A stretch of 64,000 bases of DNA, taken from assembly GCF_002964665.1 (NCBI RefSeq), contig NZ_PQBZ01000042.1, positions 650,951-714,950 of the forward strand. The letters run 5' to 3'. This stretch comes from Pseudoalteromonas sp. T1lg23B (GTDB taxonomy: Bacteria; Pseudomonadota; Gammaproteobacteria; Enterobacterales; Alteromonadaceae). The translations under genes and the position numbers were made by a program. Within the stretch, counting starts at the first letter, position 1; each line of letters begins with the position of its first letter. Below the pieces are notes generated by a model, which saw only the letters and a program-made list of their open reading frames with translations, was not told where the DNA came from and ran no database searches. Positions 35,910 to 45,353 of the stretch are shown one piece after another.

Positions 35910-36611
35910 TTAAATCGACTCTAACGCGATTTTTACCATCTCATTGAAGGTACTTTGACGCTCTTCAGCAGGTGTAGCTTCACCAGTGATCACATGGTCA
36001 CTTACTGTGAATAAAGCCATAGCTTTAGCGCCATATTCAGCTGCAACACCGTACATACCAGCGGTTTCCATATCAACAGCCATGATACCAAGCTTGTCTA
36101 GCTGCTCATAAAAACTACTGTCTGCTTGATAAAAAGTATCAGTGGTAAATACATTACCTACTTTCGCTTCAATCCCTAATTTACGTGCTGCATTAACACC
36201 ATTCTCGAGTAAACCGAAATCAGCAATCGCTGCAAAGTCGTAGCCACGAACGCGAGCGCGGTTAACATTTGAATCTGTGCTTGCGCCTTGCGCAAAAATT
36301 ACATCACGAATTTTGATGTCTTGACTTATACCGCCACAAGTACCGATTCGGATCAGATTTTTTACGCCGTAACTCACAATAAGCTCTCTGGCATAAATAG
36401 ACATTGAAGGAATACCCATACCCGAGCCCATGATACTTACAGGTTTACCATTGTAAGTGCCTGTAAAACCGAACATATTACGTACACCAGTCACTTGGCG
36501 TGCATCTTCTAGAAAATGCTCCGCAATATATTGCGCACGAAGCGGATCGCCTGGCATTAATACTGTTTCGGCAAAATCACCACTGTTTGCACTAATATGA
36601 GGTGTGCTCAT
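35910..36611 (-). CDS. deoD: Purine-nucleoside phosphorylase
   Basis: A 233-aa hexameric bacterial PNP that cleaves purine (deoxy)nucleosides to base and (deoxy)ribose-1-phosphate. It starts MSTPHISANSGDFAETVLMPGDPLRAQYIAE, then GSGMGIPSMSIYARELI (phosphate site) and VDMETAGMYGVAAE (ribose site). The catalytic Asp is in FTVSDHVITGE. Length is close to that of E. coli DeoD (239). AAAGGAA precedes the ATG. It follows deoB by 15 bp; the two act in sequence on purine nucleosides. Confidence 0.97.
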   Translation of the reverse strand: MSTPHISANSGDFAETVLMPGDPLRAQYIAEHFLEDARQVTGVRNMFGFTGTYNGKPVSIMGSGMGIPSMSIYARELIVSYGVKNLIRIGTCGGISQDIKIRDVIFAQGASTDSNVNRARVRGYDFAAIADFGLLENGVNAARKLGIEAKVGNVFTTDTFYQADSSFYEQLDKLGIMAVDMETAGMYGVAAEYGAKAMALFTVSDHVITGEATPAEERQSTFNEMVKIALESI

Positions 36612-36626
36612 TGCTTGTTTCCTTTT

Positions 36627-37840
36627 TTATGCTTTGTTTAGCGAAGAAATAAACCCTTCACCATACTCAAGCGCAGATAAATTAAACCACTGGGCAAGGG
36701 TTTGACCTATGTCTGCAAAACTTTGTCTTTCTCCTAACGGAGCATTTACCATACCCGGCGTATAAGCCAATACAGGCACATATTCGCGAGTATGATCAGT
36801 ACCGGCTGCTGTTGGGTCACACCCGTGGTCGGCTGTGATCATCAGCAGATCATCGCTTTGCAACTTATCTAGTATAGTCGGCAAAAAGGCATCAAACTGA
36901 GCCAGTGCTTCTGCATACCCAACGGCATTACGGCGATGACCAAATTTCTCATCAAAATCCACTAAATTAGTGAAAATCAAACTGTGATCGGTGCACTGTC
37001 AATCAATTCAGAGGTTTTCTCTAACAAATTCATCAACCCTGGCGCTTTGTGCTTTTGTGTTATGCCTTGGTGCGCATAAATATCGGCAATCTTGCCTACA
37101 CTGATCACTTCTCCACCATCTGCAGCCAACTTGTCAAGAACGGTTGGCGCCGGTGGCAACACCGAGTAATCACGACGATTACCAGTACGAATAAAGTCGG
37201 CACTTGAAGTGCCTATAAACGGCCGCGCAATCACTCTGCCTATATTCATTTCATCAAGCAGTGCCCGTGCGATTTCACATACTTGATAAAGCTTGTCAAG
37301 GCCAAACGATTGCTCATGAGCGGCTATTTGAAAAACGCTATCAACCGAGGTGTAACAGATAGGCATGCCTGTTTTTACATGCTCTTCACCCAGTTGTTCT
37401 AAAATTGTCGTTCCAGAGGCATAGCAGTTACCTAAAATACCTGGAATGTCAGCTCGCTTACATAATTCATCTATAAACGACTGAGGAAAACAAGGCACCG
37501 TATTTGGGAAATATCCCCACTCAAATAGCACCGGCACACCTGCCATTTCCCAATGGCCTGAAGGTGTATCTTTACCGCTTGATAGCTCTTTGGCATAACC
37601 CCATGCGGCTTTTGCTGCTTGGCGCTCACTGGTTTCACAGTGCTCTTTACCAGCTGCTTCACACGCATCAAGTAAGCCGAGTCTACTCAAGTTTGGTAAC
37701 GGTAATGCTTTACCTGTTTCCTTTTTATATGCTTGTAAGAGGTGTGCAAGGGTATTTGCACCAACATCACCAAACTTTTCAGCGTCTGGCGCGGCACCAA
37801 TGCCTAGGCTATCTGCCATTAAAATAATTGCTCTTGCCAT
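36627..37840 (-). pseudogene. deoB: Phosphopentomutase, split by a one-base frameshift
   Basis: Phosphopentomutase interconverts (deoxy)ribose-1- and 5-phosphate. The N-terminal 284 codons (37840 downward) show MARAIILMADSLGIGAAPDA and the central SGKDTPSGHWEMAG block. The rest reads in another frame from LIFTNLVDFDEKFGHRRN to 36627, with TADHGCDPTAAGTDHTRE. At about 36988-36990 the minus strand reads GCACCGATCACAG, where GCACCGGATCACAG would restore A-P-D-H-S-L. One missing base therefore explains the split. The repaired protein would be about 404 aa, close to E. coli DeoB (407). Either a recent mutation or an assembly indel. AGAGGTAA precedes the ATG. Confidence 0.88.
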
Positions 37841-37938
37841 TGTTTACCTCTTATTTACAAGACCTGGGTTTACATTTGTGTAATTATTCAACTTGCGCTC
37901 CCATTGATTGCTACTTTATTGTTGCTCCGAATAATCGT

Positions 37939-37958
37939 ACAGGACATAAGTCCGCTGT
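37939..37958. promoter_or_regulatory. Candidate operator 1 between deoB and udk
   Basis: The sequence is ACAGGACATAAGTCC followed by GCTGT. Its core GGACATAAGTCC is palindromic, and the first 15 bases are identical to the site at 38012. The start-to-start distance between the two is 73 bp. Binding protein unknown. Confidence 0.55.
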
Positions 37959-38005
37959 CATAAAAGCATCATAAAATTCATTATCTGCGTTGAACTTGTT
38001 GATTT

Positions 38006-38029
38006 TGTCCCACAGGACATAAGTCCTGT
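38006..38029. promoter_or_regulatory. Candidate operator 2 between deoB and udk
   Basis: ACAGGACATAAGTCCTGT (38012-38029) is an 18-bp palindrome with 7-bp arms. A third half-site, TGTCC at 38006-38010, forms a second overlapping dyad with GGACA at 38015-38019. It lies 115-140 bp before udk and may serve both divergent units. Regulator unknown. Confidence 0.6.
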
Positions 38030-38143
38030 TTTGTTGTCTGCAAAATCGCTAAATTTGCATCCTAAGCGAAGCAAAAGAGATTAATCGTGTCTTTTTTGCT
38101 ATTGTGATCTTCCAACGTTAACGACTGCTGGGTGTGAACTTTA

Positions 38144-38773
38144 GTGACACGAACAATTATAGCTATTGCTGGGGCTTCTGCTTCTGGCAAATCTCTATTT
38201 ACGCAAACAATATATAACGAATTAATTAATGAGCTCGAATCAGGCGCTATCGCCATTATTGAGGAAGACGCTTATTATAAAGATCAATCGCATTTACCGT
38301 TTGAGCATAGAACGCAAACCAACTATGACCATCCAGATGCGTTTGAGCATGACTTGCTGCGCTCTCATTTAGAGCAATTGCGATTGGGTAATCCGGTAGA
38401 AGTACCTACCTACGATTATGCCCAACATACTCGCAGCAGCGAAACGCGCACAGTGACTCCTGCTAAAATATTGATTATAGAGGGAATCTTACTGTTAAGC
38501 GACCCCGCTTTAAGTGAAGAATTTGATATCAAGGTGTTTATTGATACGCCTTTGGATATTTGTTTACTGCGTAGAATGCAAAGAGACATTGAGCAACGCG
38601 GTAGAAGCTTACCGTCTGTGGTTGAACAATATCAAGCAACGGTAAGACCAATGTTTTATCAGTTTATTGAGCCTTCGAAGCACAATGCCGACTTGGTCGT
38701 CACCCGTGGCGGTATGAATCGCGTTGCGATTGATATAATTAAAAGTAAAATAAAATATTTACTGCAAGAATAA
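38144..38773 (+). CDS. udk: Uridine kinase
   Basis: A 209-aa P-loop kinase that phosphorylates uridine and cytidine to UMP and CMP. Walker A is GASASGKS (residues 9-16). EEDAYYKDQSHLPFEHRTQTNYDHPDAFEHD is the nucleoside-site block, and IIEGILLLSDP and DTPLDICLLRRMQRDIEQRGRS follow. The GTG at 38144 is the likely start, as it opens directly on MTRTIIAIAG. It is followed by nupC after 17 bp; together they import and trap nucleosides. Divergent from deoBD. Confidence 0.95.
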   Translation: MTRTIIAIAGASASGKSLFTQTIYNELINELESGAIAIIEEDAYYKDQSHLPFEHRTQTNYDHPDAFEHDLLRSHLEQLRLGNPVEVPTYDYAQHTRSSETRTVTPAKILIIEGILLLSDPALSEEFDIKVFIDTPLDICLLRRMQRDIEQRGRSLPSVVEQYQATVRPMFYQFIEPSKHNADLVVTRGGMNRVAIDIIKSKIKYLLQE

Positions 38774-38790
38774 AACGGGAACTTTAGGGC

Positions 38791-40014
38791 ATGACAACAA
38801 TAATGAGCTTGGTGGGCATGTTAATGCTACTAAGCGTAGCTTACTGTTTTTCAACAAACCGTAGCGCTATTAATAAACGAACGGTTGGCGTAGCGTTTGC
38901 GATGCAAATTGCCATCGGTGGCTTTGTACTGTTTGTTGAAGCGGGTAAAAACGCTTTAGCGAGTATGTCCAGTGCTGTGTCAGCAGTGATAGGCTATGCC
39001 AATGATGGCATTGGGTTCTTATTCGGACCGCTGGCAGATAAAAGCTCTCTGGGCTTTATCTTCGCGGTGCAAGTGTTACCCGTTATTGTATTCTTTTCAG
39101 CTTTGGTAGCGGTCTTGTACTACCTAGGCATTATGGATTGGATCATTAAAATTTTAGGTGGTGGGCTACAAAAGCTACTTAAAACATCAAAGCCTGAATC
39201 GTTATCGGCGACGGCGAATATATTCGTCGGCCAAACTGAAGCACCTTTGATTGTTAAACCGTTTATACCTACGATGACTAAATCGGAGCTATTTGCGGTG
39301 ATGGTTGGTGGTTTAGCGACGGTAGCAGGTTCTGTTATGGCAGGTTATGTTGCCATAGGTGTAGAGCTTAAGTACCTCATTGCAGCCAGTTTTATGGCGG
39401 CACCGGGTGGCTTTTTGATGGCAAAAATGATTGTGCCTGAAACAGAGCAGCCAAAGCAGACCTTGGCGGATGTTAGTGCCGAGGAAGATAAACCAGTTAA
39501 CGTGATTGATGCAGCCGCAGCGGGTGCCTCAAGCGGTATGCATCTAGCACTGAATGTCGGTGCAATGCTACTGGCCTTCGTCGCGTTAATTGCTTTATTA
39601 AATGGCATGTTAGGTGGTATTGGTGCCTGGTTTGATCACCCAACACTGACATTACAAGAAATTTTAGGTTACCTCTTTGCTCCAGTTGCGTGGATGATTG
39701 GCGTACCATGGCATGAAGCGGTAACGGCTGGTAGTTTTATCGGCCAAAAGCTAGTAGTTAACGAATTTGTTGCCTACTTAGACTTTATGAATTATCGAGA
39801 AGGGTTAAGTGAACATACACAAGCGATTGTCACATTCGCGTTATGTGGCTTTGCTAACCTATCATCGATTGCAATCTTACTAGGCGGACTAGGCGGTATG
39901 GCGCCGAGTCGTAGAAAGGATATCGCACGCTTAGGGCTCAGGGCGGTTTTAGCAGGGTCAATGGCTAACCTAATGAGCGCAGCAATTGCAGGGTTTTTCC
40001 TCTCGCTAGCTTAG
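38791..40014 (+). CDS. nupC: NupC-type concentrative nucleoside transporter
   Basis: A 407-aa inner-membrane transporter of the CNT family, coupling nucleoside uptake to H+ or Na+. About eight to ten helices are present. Family blocks are FIFAVQVLPVIVFFSALVAVLYYLGIMDWI, SLSATANIFVGQTEAPLIVKPF (substrate site), MTKSELFAVMVGGLATVAGSVMAGYV, and TFALCGFANLSSIAILLGGLG. AGGG precedes the ATG. Co-transcribed with udk, and its substrates feed deoD/deoB and udk. A terminator follows at 40109. Confidence 0.95.
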   Translation: MTTIMSLVGMLMLLSVAYCFSTNRSAINKRTVGVAFAMQIAIGGFVLFVEAGKNALASMSSAVSAVIGYANDGIGFLFGPLADKSSLGFIFAVQVLPVIVFFSALVAVLYYLGIMDWIIKILGGGLQKLLKTSKPESLSATANIFVGQTEAPLIVKPFIPTMTKSELFAVMVGGLATVAGSVMAGYVAIGVELKYLIAASFMAAPGGFLMAKMIVPETEQPKQTLADVSAEEDKPVNVIDAAAAGASSGMHLALNVGAMLLAFVALIALLNGMLGGIGAWFDHPTLTLQEILGYLFAPVAWMIGVPWHEAVTAGSFIGQKLVVNEFVAYLDFMNYREGLSEHTQAIVTFALCGFANLSSIAILLGGLGGMAPSRRKDIARLGLRAVLAGSMANLMSAAIAGFFLSLA

Positions 40015-40108
40015 AAACTTAACGAGATTACCTGCCGCATTTGCAAAACAATTGGTTGAATGCCTTAAGGGGTTAAGGCATTCATACTAACTTGAACGAT
40101 ACTTCACC

Positions 40109-40129
40109 AAAGGGCCGTAAGGCCCTTTT
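40109..40129 (+). terminator. Terminator downstream of udk-nupC
   Basis: AAAGGGCC and GGCCCTTT pair around GTAA, followed by a further T and T-rich DNA. A second dyad, TGCCTTAA/TTAAGGCA, lies at about 40060-40081. Confidence 0.82.
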
Positions 40130-40269
40130 ATCGTTTTAAACGCTGACAAAATTCTCCTTATCTAAAACCTCCAGCAATGCTTGTCTAAAGATACGATTTA
40201 GATACAATGTACCCAATAAAAGAACTTACAAACTAAACACTCACATTAGTATCAATTTACGAGTTATCA

Positions 40270-41124
40270 ATGACAGTCAGACCGTTTGCCATAGCAATCG
40301 CTATATTCTTTTCTCATCTATCCCTCGCCAGTATCGAAAACAACTTTACTATTGGAGAAGATAAATATGTTATCAAGGTCTCTAGCAGTGAAGTCACAAC
40401 GGCAACGGGACAAGCGCAATTAATAAAATATAGCGTATATGAAAACGGCCAATTTGTTCACAGCAGCGCCGCTGGTGGCCGCTTCTTTAGCTGTCGAAAG
40501 GACATGCCAACGCTTAAGCCTGTACAATCAAAACAAGGCACAATTGGTTGGATGATTGTCGGACATGGGATATGTGGTAATACCCTTTCAAACAATATCG
40601 AACTCGTTATTCCAGCTAAAAATCTTTGGGGTGGAAAAACGCTCTATTTAAACAAAACTTTTATCGCCAAAGAAACACCTCATCTTGTGCCAACAAAAAA
40701 TGGTGCCGAAGTGTGGTACCACCAACAAAACTGGGGCAATGGCGGAACGGCAACCAGTATTTTCGTACCAAGAAAGTGGCTGATTTTAAAACGAACGGAT
40801 GCTTCTTCAATTAGTAAGGGAGATGTCTTTGAGAACATCAACACGTTAGAAATAATGGCTAAGGACAGCTGGCTCAAGCCCAATTTTATTTCCCTATTTG
40901 TTGCCGGTATTGAAGATGCAAACCCAGCATTAATGCAATATGCAATCGACAAATACTATGAAAAAGATATGCAGTCTTGGTATGAAGTCTATGTACAAGA
41001 TGGCAGCTTTGCAGGTGTTAACTCTCTAGTCAAACAGCTAGAAGTTGTACGTTCACTCTACCATAACATGAAATATACCGTATCTTGGGACTTCGACTTA
41101 TCAACCGTAAAACAGGACGAATAA
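40270..41124 (+). CDS. Unrecognised secreted protein
   Basis: A 284-aa protein with a signal peptide (residues 1-20, ending LAS). The mature part is beta-rich at first (NNFTIGEDKYVIKVSSSEV, YSVYENGQFVHSSAAGG, GTIGWMIVGHGICGN). A more helical C-terminus follows (ALMQYAIDKYYEKDMQSWYEVYVQDGS). Two cysteines near residues 78 and 103 could pair. No known domain is recognised. It stands between nupC and a GNAT gene, 72 bp before the latter, and could be co-transcribed with it. Confidence 0.65.
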   Translation: MTVRPFAIAIAIFFSHLSLASIENNFTIGEDKYVIKVSSSEVTTATGQAQLIKYSVYENGQFVHSSAAGGRFFSCRKDMPTLKPVQSKQGTIGWMIVGHGICGNTLSNNIELVIPAKNLWGGKTLYLNKTFIAKETPHLVPTKNGAEVWYHQQNWGNGGTATSIFVPRKWLILKRTDASSISKGDVFENINTLEIMAKDSWLKPNFISLFVAGIEDANPALMQYAIDKYYEKDMQSWYEVYVQDGSFAGVNSLVKQLEVVRSLYHNMKYTVSWDFDLSTVKQDE

Positions 41125-41196
41125 CTCAAAGCGGCTATATATGCGAAAATAACCGAGTATGATCACCATTTTTCAAATTTAACTTGGATGTGAATA

Positions 41197-41679
41197 ATGC
41201 AGACCTACTACCTCGAAATGCTGAGTGAACAAGCACTCATTCCTTCATCAATTCCCGAACAGTTGGTGATCAGCGAAGTTGAACTCACTCAGCCAGAGTT
41301 TAATCAGTTTCTATACGCTTTTGTAGGAAAACAATGGCAATGGACAGATAAACTGTCTTGGTCAACCGCACAATGGCAAAGTCATATTGAGAGTAATCAT
41401 ATTCGTACTTGGGTCGCCTATGTGCAAGGCGCTATTGCCGGATATTATGAATTGAGTGTGCAAGATAATGGCAACGTAGAAATAGCCTACTTTGGCCTCA
41501 CGCCCGAGTTTATAGGTAAAGGGTATGGTGGCGCATTACTTAGTCATGCAATCAGCTCGGCATGGTCGTTCCCATCCACTAAACGCCTTTGGGTTCATAC
41601 CTGTGATTTGGACCATCCTAGCGCACTAAGCAACTACCAACGTAGAGGGTTTGCTATTTATAAAACCGTAACGGAGTGA
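41197..41679 (+). CDS. GNAT N-acetyltransferase
   Basis: A 160-aa acetyltransferase. The core shows RTWVAYVQGAIAGYYELS, then NVEIAYFGLTPEFIGKGYGGALLSHAIS (acetyl-CoA pyrophosphate loop) and WVHTCDLDHPSALSNYQRRGFAIYK, the usual C-terminal GNAT strand. Substrate unknown. GGATGTGA precedes the ATG. Confidence 0.88.
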   Translation: MQTYYLEMLSEQALIPSSIPEQLVISEVELTQPEFNQFLYAFVGKQWQWTDKLSWSTAQWQSHIESNHIRTWVAYVQGAIAGYYELSVQDNGNVEIAYFGLTPEFIGKGYGGALLSHAISSAWSFPSTKRLWVHTCDLDHPSALSNYQRRGFAIYKTVTE

Positions 41680-41833
41680 TGACTTCGCATGAAATATTAA
41701 AAAAACTAAGTATATTAATCATTGGTTTATCTGTTTTTTAAAGACGGTTTAATTATTTTTAATTAGCGTTTTGAGGTGTTTTTCCTTACAAGGTTTTAAA
41801 GCCAACCCATCCAACAAGAGTAAGGATAAAACA

Positions 41834-42745
41834 ATGACTATAGATAAATTAATAAAGCTAAGTGTCATCACGGTAACAATGAGTACAGTGTATGCTGCCA
41901 AGGCACAAAATGCGGTCATGTTTGATGACTTTAGCTACAAGACTTTTACACACGCCAAAGAAAATGGCTGGCAAGCACGCACACAAACAGGACATCCCGG
42001 TGTACAAGGCGCCAAATGGTGGCAAGAAGGGATCACCTTTCACCCAGATGCACTTGATCACAGCAACACTGTGATGCGCCTAACTTCAAAAACCGATGGT
42101 ACCGCTCAGAACACTCGTCACACACAAGTGTGTCATAAACGAAAATACCGTGAGGGAACTTACGCGGCTCGAGTGTACTTTAACGACCAGCCACAATATG
42201 GCCCAGATGGCGATGGTATCGTCGAAACCTTTTACGCTATCAGTCCGCTAGCCGCACCAATGGACCCAGATTATAGTGAAATGGACTTTGAATACCTTGC
42301 CAATGGCGGTTGGGGAAAAGGTGAAAAAACGCTGTTTTCTACTTCATGGGAGACTTTTAAACTCAACCCATTCACACCGGTGAATGAGAACAGCACTATC
42401 CAAAATAGCTTACAAGGCTGGAACACTTTACTGCTGCAAGTTGCTGACAATCAGCTACGATATTACGTCAATGGAGAACTATTCGCCGAACACAGCTCAG
42501 AAGTTTACCCAGAAGTGGCAATGTCGATTAACTTCAATTTGTGGTTTATTGCAGAACAGCTTTTGCAAAGCAAAGAAATGCGTCAATATTATCAAGACGT
42601 AGACTGGGTTTATTTCATCAAAGATACCGAACTTGATATGCAGGCGGTTATGAACAATGTGGCAGAGCTGCGCAAACAGCGCATTACGCAACTCGATACC
42701 GTGCCTGATTGGAGTCCAAAGCTGGATGACTATTGCAGCTTGTAA
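41834..42745 (+). CDS. Secreted GH16-family glycoside hydrolase
   Basis: About 303 aa after choosing the ATG at 41834, which has AAGGAT upstream; an upstream start at 41771 lacks this. The signal peptide ends AKA. The catalytic GH16 motif E-x-D-x-E is seen as SEMDFEYL, with the nucleophile and acid/base glutamates. Before it come YREGTYAARVYFND and DGIVETFYAISP; after it, SLQGWNTLLLQVADNQLRYYVNG. GH16 enzymes act on beta-1,3/1,4-glucans, agarose, carrageenan and similar polysaccharides; the target here is unclear. The C-terminus is a charged helix. Convergent with a membrane regulator gene, which ends 6 bp away. Confidence 0.82.
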   Translation: MTIDKLIKLSVITVTMSTVYAAKAQNAVMFDDFSYKTFTHAKENGWQARTQTGHPGVQGAKWWQEGITFHPDALDHSNTVMRLTSKTDGTAQNTRHTQVCHKRKYREGTYAARVYFNDQPQYGPDGDGIVETFYAISPLAAPMDPDYSEMDFEYLANGGWGKGEKTLFSTSWETFKLNPFTPVNENSTIQNSLQGWNTLLLQVADNQLRYYVNGELFAEHSSEVYPEVAMSINFNLWFIAEQLLQSKEMRQYYQDVDWVYFIKDTELDMQAVMNNVAELRKQRITQLDTVPDWSPKLDDYCSL

Positions 42746-42750
42746 CCCGA

Positions 42751-44370
42751 CTAGTTCAAAGAGTAAGGTGATCGGTCGTTAAACCAATCTTCTACGCGAG
42801 AAATAAGGTGTGGCTGATCACTATGACGAGCGATAGACTGTGCGTGAACAGCATATTGCTCGGCTTTTATTAGCTCATTTTGTAACCGAGCAATATCGGC
42901 TTTAGCAAGTAAGACCCAAATTTGATTTGCAGGTGCACCATTGTCGTCCGCTATGTCCTGAGCTTGTTTAAGATATTGATTTGCTAAAGAAAACTGACCT
43001 TGCTCGGCCTTCACTCTGGCCAACTCAATGAGTGCCGCCGTTTGCCCATATTGACCATAGAATGATTGGTGATATTCCAGCGCCTGTGTGATTAATTGTG
43101 TGGCTTGCTCAAACTGCCCTTGCAAACGTTTAATCTTTCCCAACTCTTCGTAGGTGTATGCAATGAACAGCTTGTCTTGCTGGTTTTGGGCGAGCTTTTG
43201 AGCCTGCTCGATATGAGACTGTGCATCTTGTAATTCTTTTACTCTGGGTTCACCCTGCGGCCAGTTTATGAGTAGATAACCTATCATCAAATGTGCTCGG
43301 ATCAATTCTCTGGTATTTTCAATGCTGGGAAGTTCGATTGTATGCTGCAAGATAGCAATGGCTTCTCCTTGGCGATCAAGGTTCGCATAACTCGCGGCTA
43401 AATAGCGTCTTGCTGCAAGTAAATTTGGCTCTACTTGCAAAGCAGAAGATAGTAGCGGAATTGCTTGTTGATAGGCCTGTTGTAAATACAGCTCAACGCC
43501 ACGGGCAAATGCTTCATTGCTAAAGTCACTATGCCAGTTTTTCCCAGTCAATTGATACTGTTCAGCGTAACGTTTTGCCAACATAGCGATAAGCTTATCA
43601 AAGCTCTGCTCTATGGTCTGGGCAAACTCAACTCCTTTTTCAATGCTATGTTCAAACACCAATGTGTAATGTAATTGATAATCTTGCGGATAACCCGTTA
43701 TACGCGTAAGTACAATCAAGTTGGCAGCCAGCTTACGCTGTAGCCTGACCAGCATGTCTTCTGTTGGTTGTAATGATGCGGTCGCTTTTGAATATTCAAG
43801 GGCATACAAAACCTGATCGTGACCAATTACCTGAAGATCAGAATGATGCTGTAATTGCTGTGATAAATACTCCATTCCTCTTAACGGCACCCACTGATGG
43901 ATCTCGTCAGGAATGGCATTTTCAACCGGTAAAAAAGCGATATTCAAGTGGGCTTTGTGAGGCGTTGCCACCAAACTGCTAAGCAGTGCTATCACGATTG
44001 CACAACATGATGCGAGCACTAACACAGACGCCTTTACACTGACTAGCGGTCTGACGGGAGCAACCCATTGATACCCCGCTTTAGGGAATGTTTTAATAGC
44101 GTCTGCGCCAAAAATGTCTCTGAGTTCTTTAATTGATTGAGTTAACACTTGCTCTTGTACAACAACGTCCTGCCAAATAGCCTCTAACAGACGCTGTTTT
44201 GACACAATTTGATGATTGTTCAACAATAGTATCTGCAACACTTGTAGCGTTTTAGCTCGTACTCTATGGCACATGCGTGCTTTAGAGATCACACCTAACT
44301 TTAGGTCAATCACAAAGCCTAAACTTTTAAATTGTGAGGCACGCCTGAACAGTCCCTTGCTAAAACCCAT
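42751..44370 (-). CDS. CadC/ToxR-like membrane regulator with TPR sensor region
   Basis: About 539 aa. An N-terminal OmpR-type winged helix (RVRAKTLQVLQILLLNNHQIVSKQRLLEAIWQDVVVQEQVLTQSIKELRDIF) is followed by a membrane helix at about 118-140 (VLVLASCCAIVIALLSSLVA). The rest is a periplasmic region with about six TPR-like repeats. It therefore binds DNA while anchored in the membrane, like CadC or ToxR. GGAG precedes the ATG at 44370; the longer TTG start is unlikely. The signal is unknown. Convergent with the GH16 gene. Confidence 0.85.
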   Translation of the reverse strand: MGFSKGLFRRASQFKSLGFVIDLKLGVISKARMCHRVRAKTLQVLQILLLNNHQIVSKQRLLEAIWQDVVVQEQVLTQSIKELRDIFGADAIKTFPKAGYQWVAPVRPLVSVKASVLVLASCCAIVIALLSSLVATPHKAHLNIAFLPVENAIPDEIHQWVPLRGMEYLSQQLQHHSDLQVIGHDQVLYALEYSKATASLQPTEDMLVRLQRKLAANLIVLTRITGYPQDYQLHYTLVFEHSIEKGVEFAQTIEQSFDKLIAMLAKRYAEQYQLTGKNWHSDFSNEAFARGVELYLQQAYQQAIPLLSSALQVEPNLLAARRYLAASYANLDRQGEAIAILQHTIELPSIENTRELIRAHLMIGYLLINWPQGEPRVKELQDAQSHIEQAQKLAQNQQDKLFIAYTYEELGKIKRLQGQFEQATQLITQALEYHQSFYGQYGQTAALIELARVKAEQGQFSLANQYLKQAQDIADDNGAPANQIWVLLAKADIARLQNELIKAEQYAVHAQSIARHSDQPHLISRVEDWFNDRSPYSLN

Positions 44371-44762
44371 TGATACTCCAAAGATAGGCAAACAAATTAT
44401 TACTTTAATAGACTCTCGTTGTCACAACAAGCGCGGCGTAAGCTGTTCAATATGAAGAAAATAGAAGTATTTGTTAAATCACCCTGTAATAACCACTTTA
44501 GCTGAACTAATTCATTGCTTATTTGGCCATTCACATTGACAGCTTTGAGTTTGTAAACAAAGCTTAAAGTATTGTTGAAATCAAAATAATACACCATAAA
44601 GTACGTAGAACCGCGCCAAAGAGTCTTGTGTTCGGTTTATCATTCTAACAACAATATGCCCGTTCTACGGCTTGCTTTTAAACTATGTAATCACCGTATG
44701 CAGACTCCAATGCGCCTGGGCTAATTCACCTAGCCCAGCGGCATAAGCTATGAGGAGTTGTT
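44371..44762. other. Divergent intergenic region with a leader hairpin
   Basis: About 390 bp without a convincing gene. A minus-strand frame (44400-44597) lacks a ribosome site and any family resemblance. CTGGGCTA (44716-44723) and TAGCCCAG (44731-44738) form a perfect 8-bp hairpin in the 5' leader of the LysE gene, 24 bp before its ATG. It could influence translation. Confidence 0.5.
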
Positions 44763-45353
44763 ATGTACGACGCTCTGTTCTCTTTGCTTTTTATGACATT
44801 ATTATTATTTGGTAGCCCCGGCCCTGCCCCCATTTCTTTACTTGCCTCAGGCGCTAACTTTGGATACAAACGCAATATGCCGTTTCTGGCTGGTATTCTT
44901 ACGGGTCTATCGCTGGCGATGGTATTGGTTAATCTTGGCCTGTCACAATTGTTAGCACGTTCACCACAGCTTGCGTCGCTGCTATCATTGGCTTGTGTGG
45001 GCTATCTGGTGTACTTGGCCTACAGACTGTACTTCCAAGATGCACAACACACAAAAGAAGCTAGCCTGCCTAGTTTTTCGCAAGGTGTATTGCTAAATCT
45101 TATCAACCCCAAGGCATATGCTTCTTTAATCACACTGTTTACTCAGTTTGAAATACATACTGAACAAAAAACACAGAGCATTGTTTTGACTGCGCTAATT
45201 TGTATTACTTTGGTCAGTATTATTGATGGATTATGGCTGTTGGCTGGTGCAAAACTCGGCAGAATATTCAAAAGCCGCCAGCATATCAAGCGGCTTAATG
45301 GATTATGTTCGGTGGCTATTTTAGTTGTAGCCTCGGTACTTATCAGTCACTGA
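44763..45353 (+). CDS. LysE/RhtB-family exporter
   Basis: A 196-aa inner-membrane protein with about six helices. It opens LFGSPGPAPISLLASGANFGYKRNMPFLAGILTGL, the LysE/RhtB signature near the first helix. It later shows SQGVLLNLINPKAYASLITLFTQF, the conserved P-K-A segment. It probably exports an amino acid or similar small metabolite. GAGGAG precedes the ATG by 7 bases. Its 3' end overlaps the convergent RNA methyltransferase gene by 11 bp. Confidence 0.9.
   Translation: MYDALFSLLFMTLLLFGSPGPAPISLLASGANFGYKRNMPFLAGILTGLSLAMVLVNLGLSQLLARSPQLASLLSLACVGYLVYLAYRLYFQDAQHTKEASLPSFSQGVLLNLINPKAYASLITLFTQFEIHTEQKTQSIVLTALICITLVSIIDGLWLLAGAKLGRIFKSRQHIKRLNGLCSVAILVVASVLISH

Noticed and set aside
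44400..44597. 65-codon minus-strand frame between the membrane regulator and the LysE gene
   Set aside because: No ribosome site and no resemblance to a known protein.
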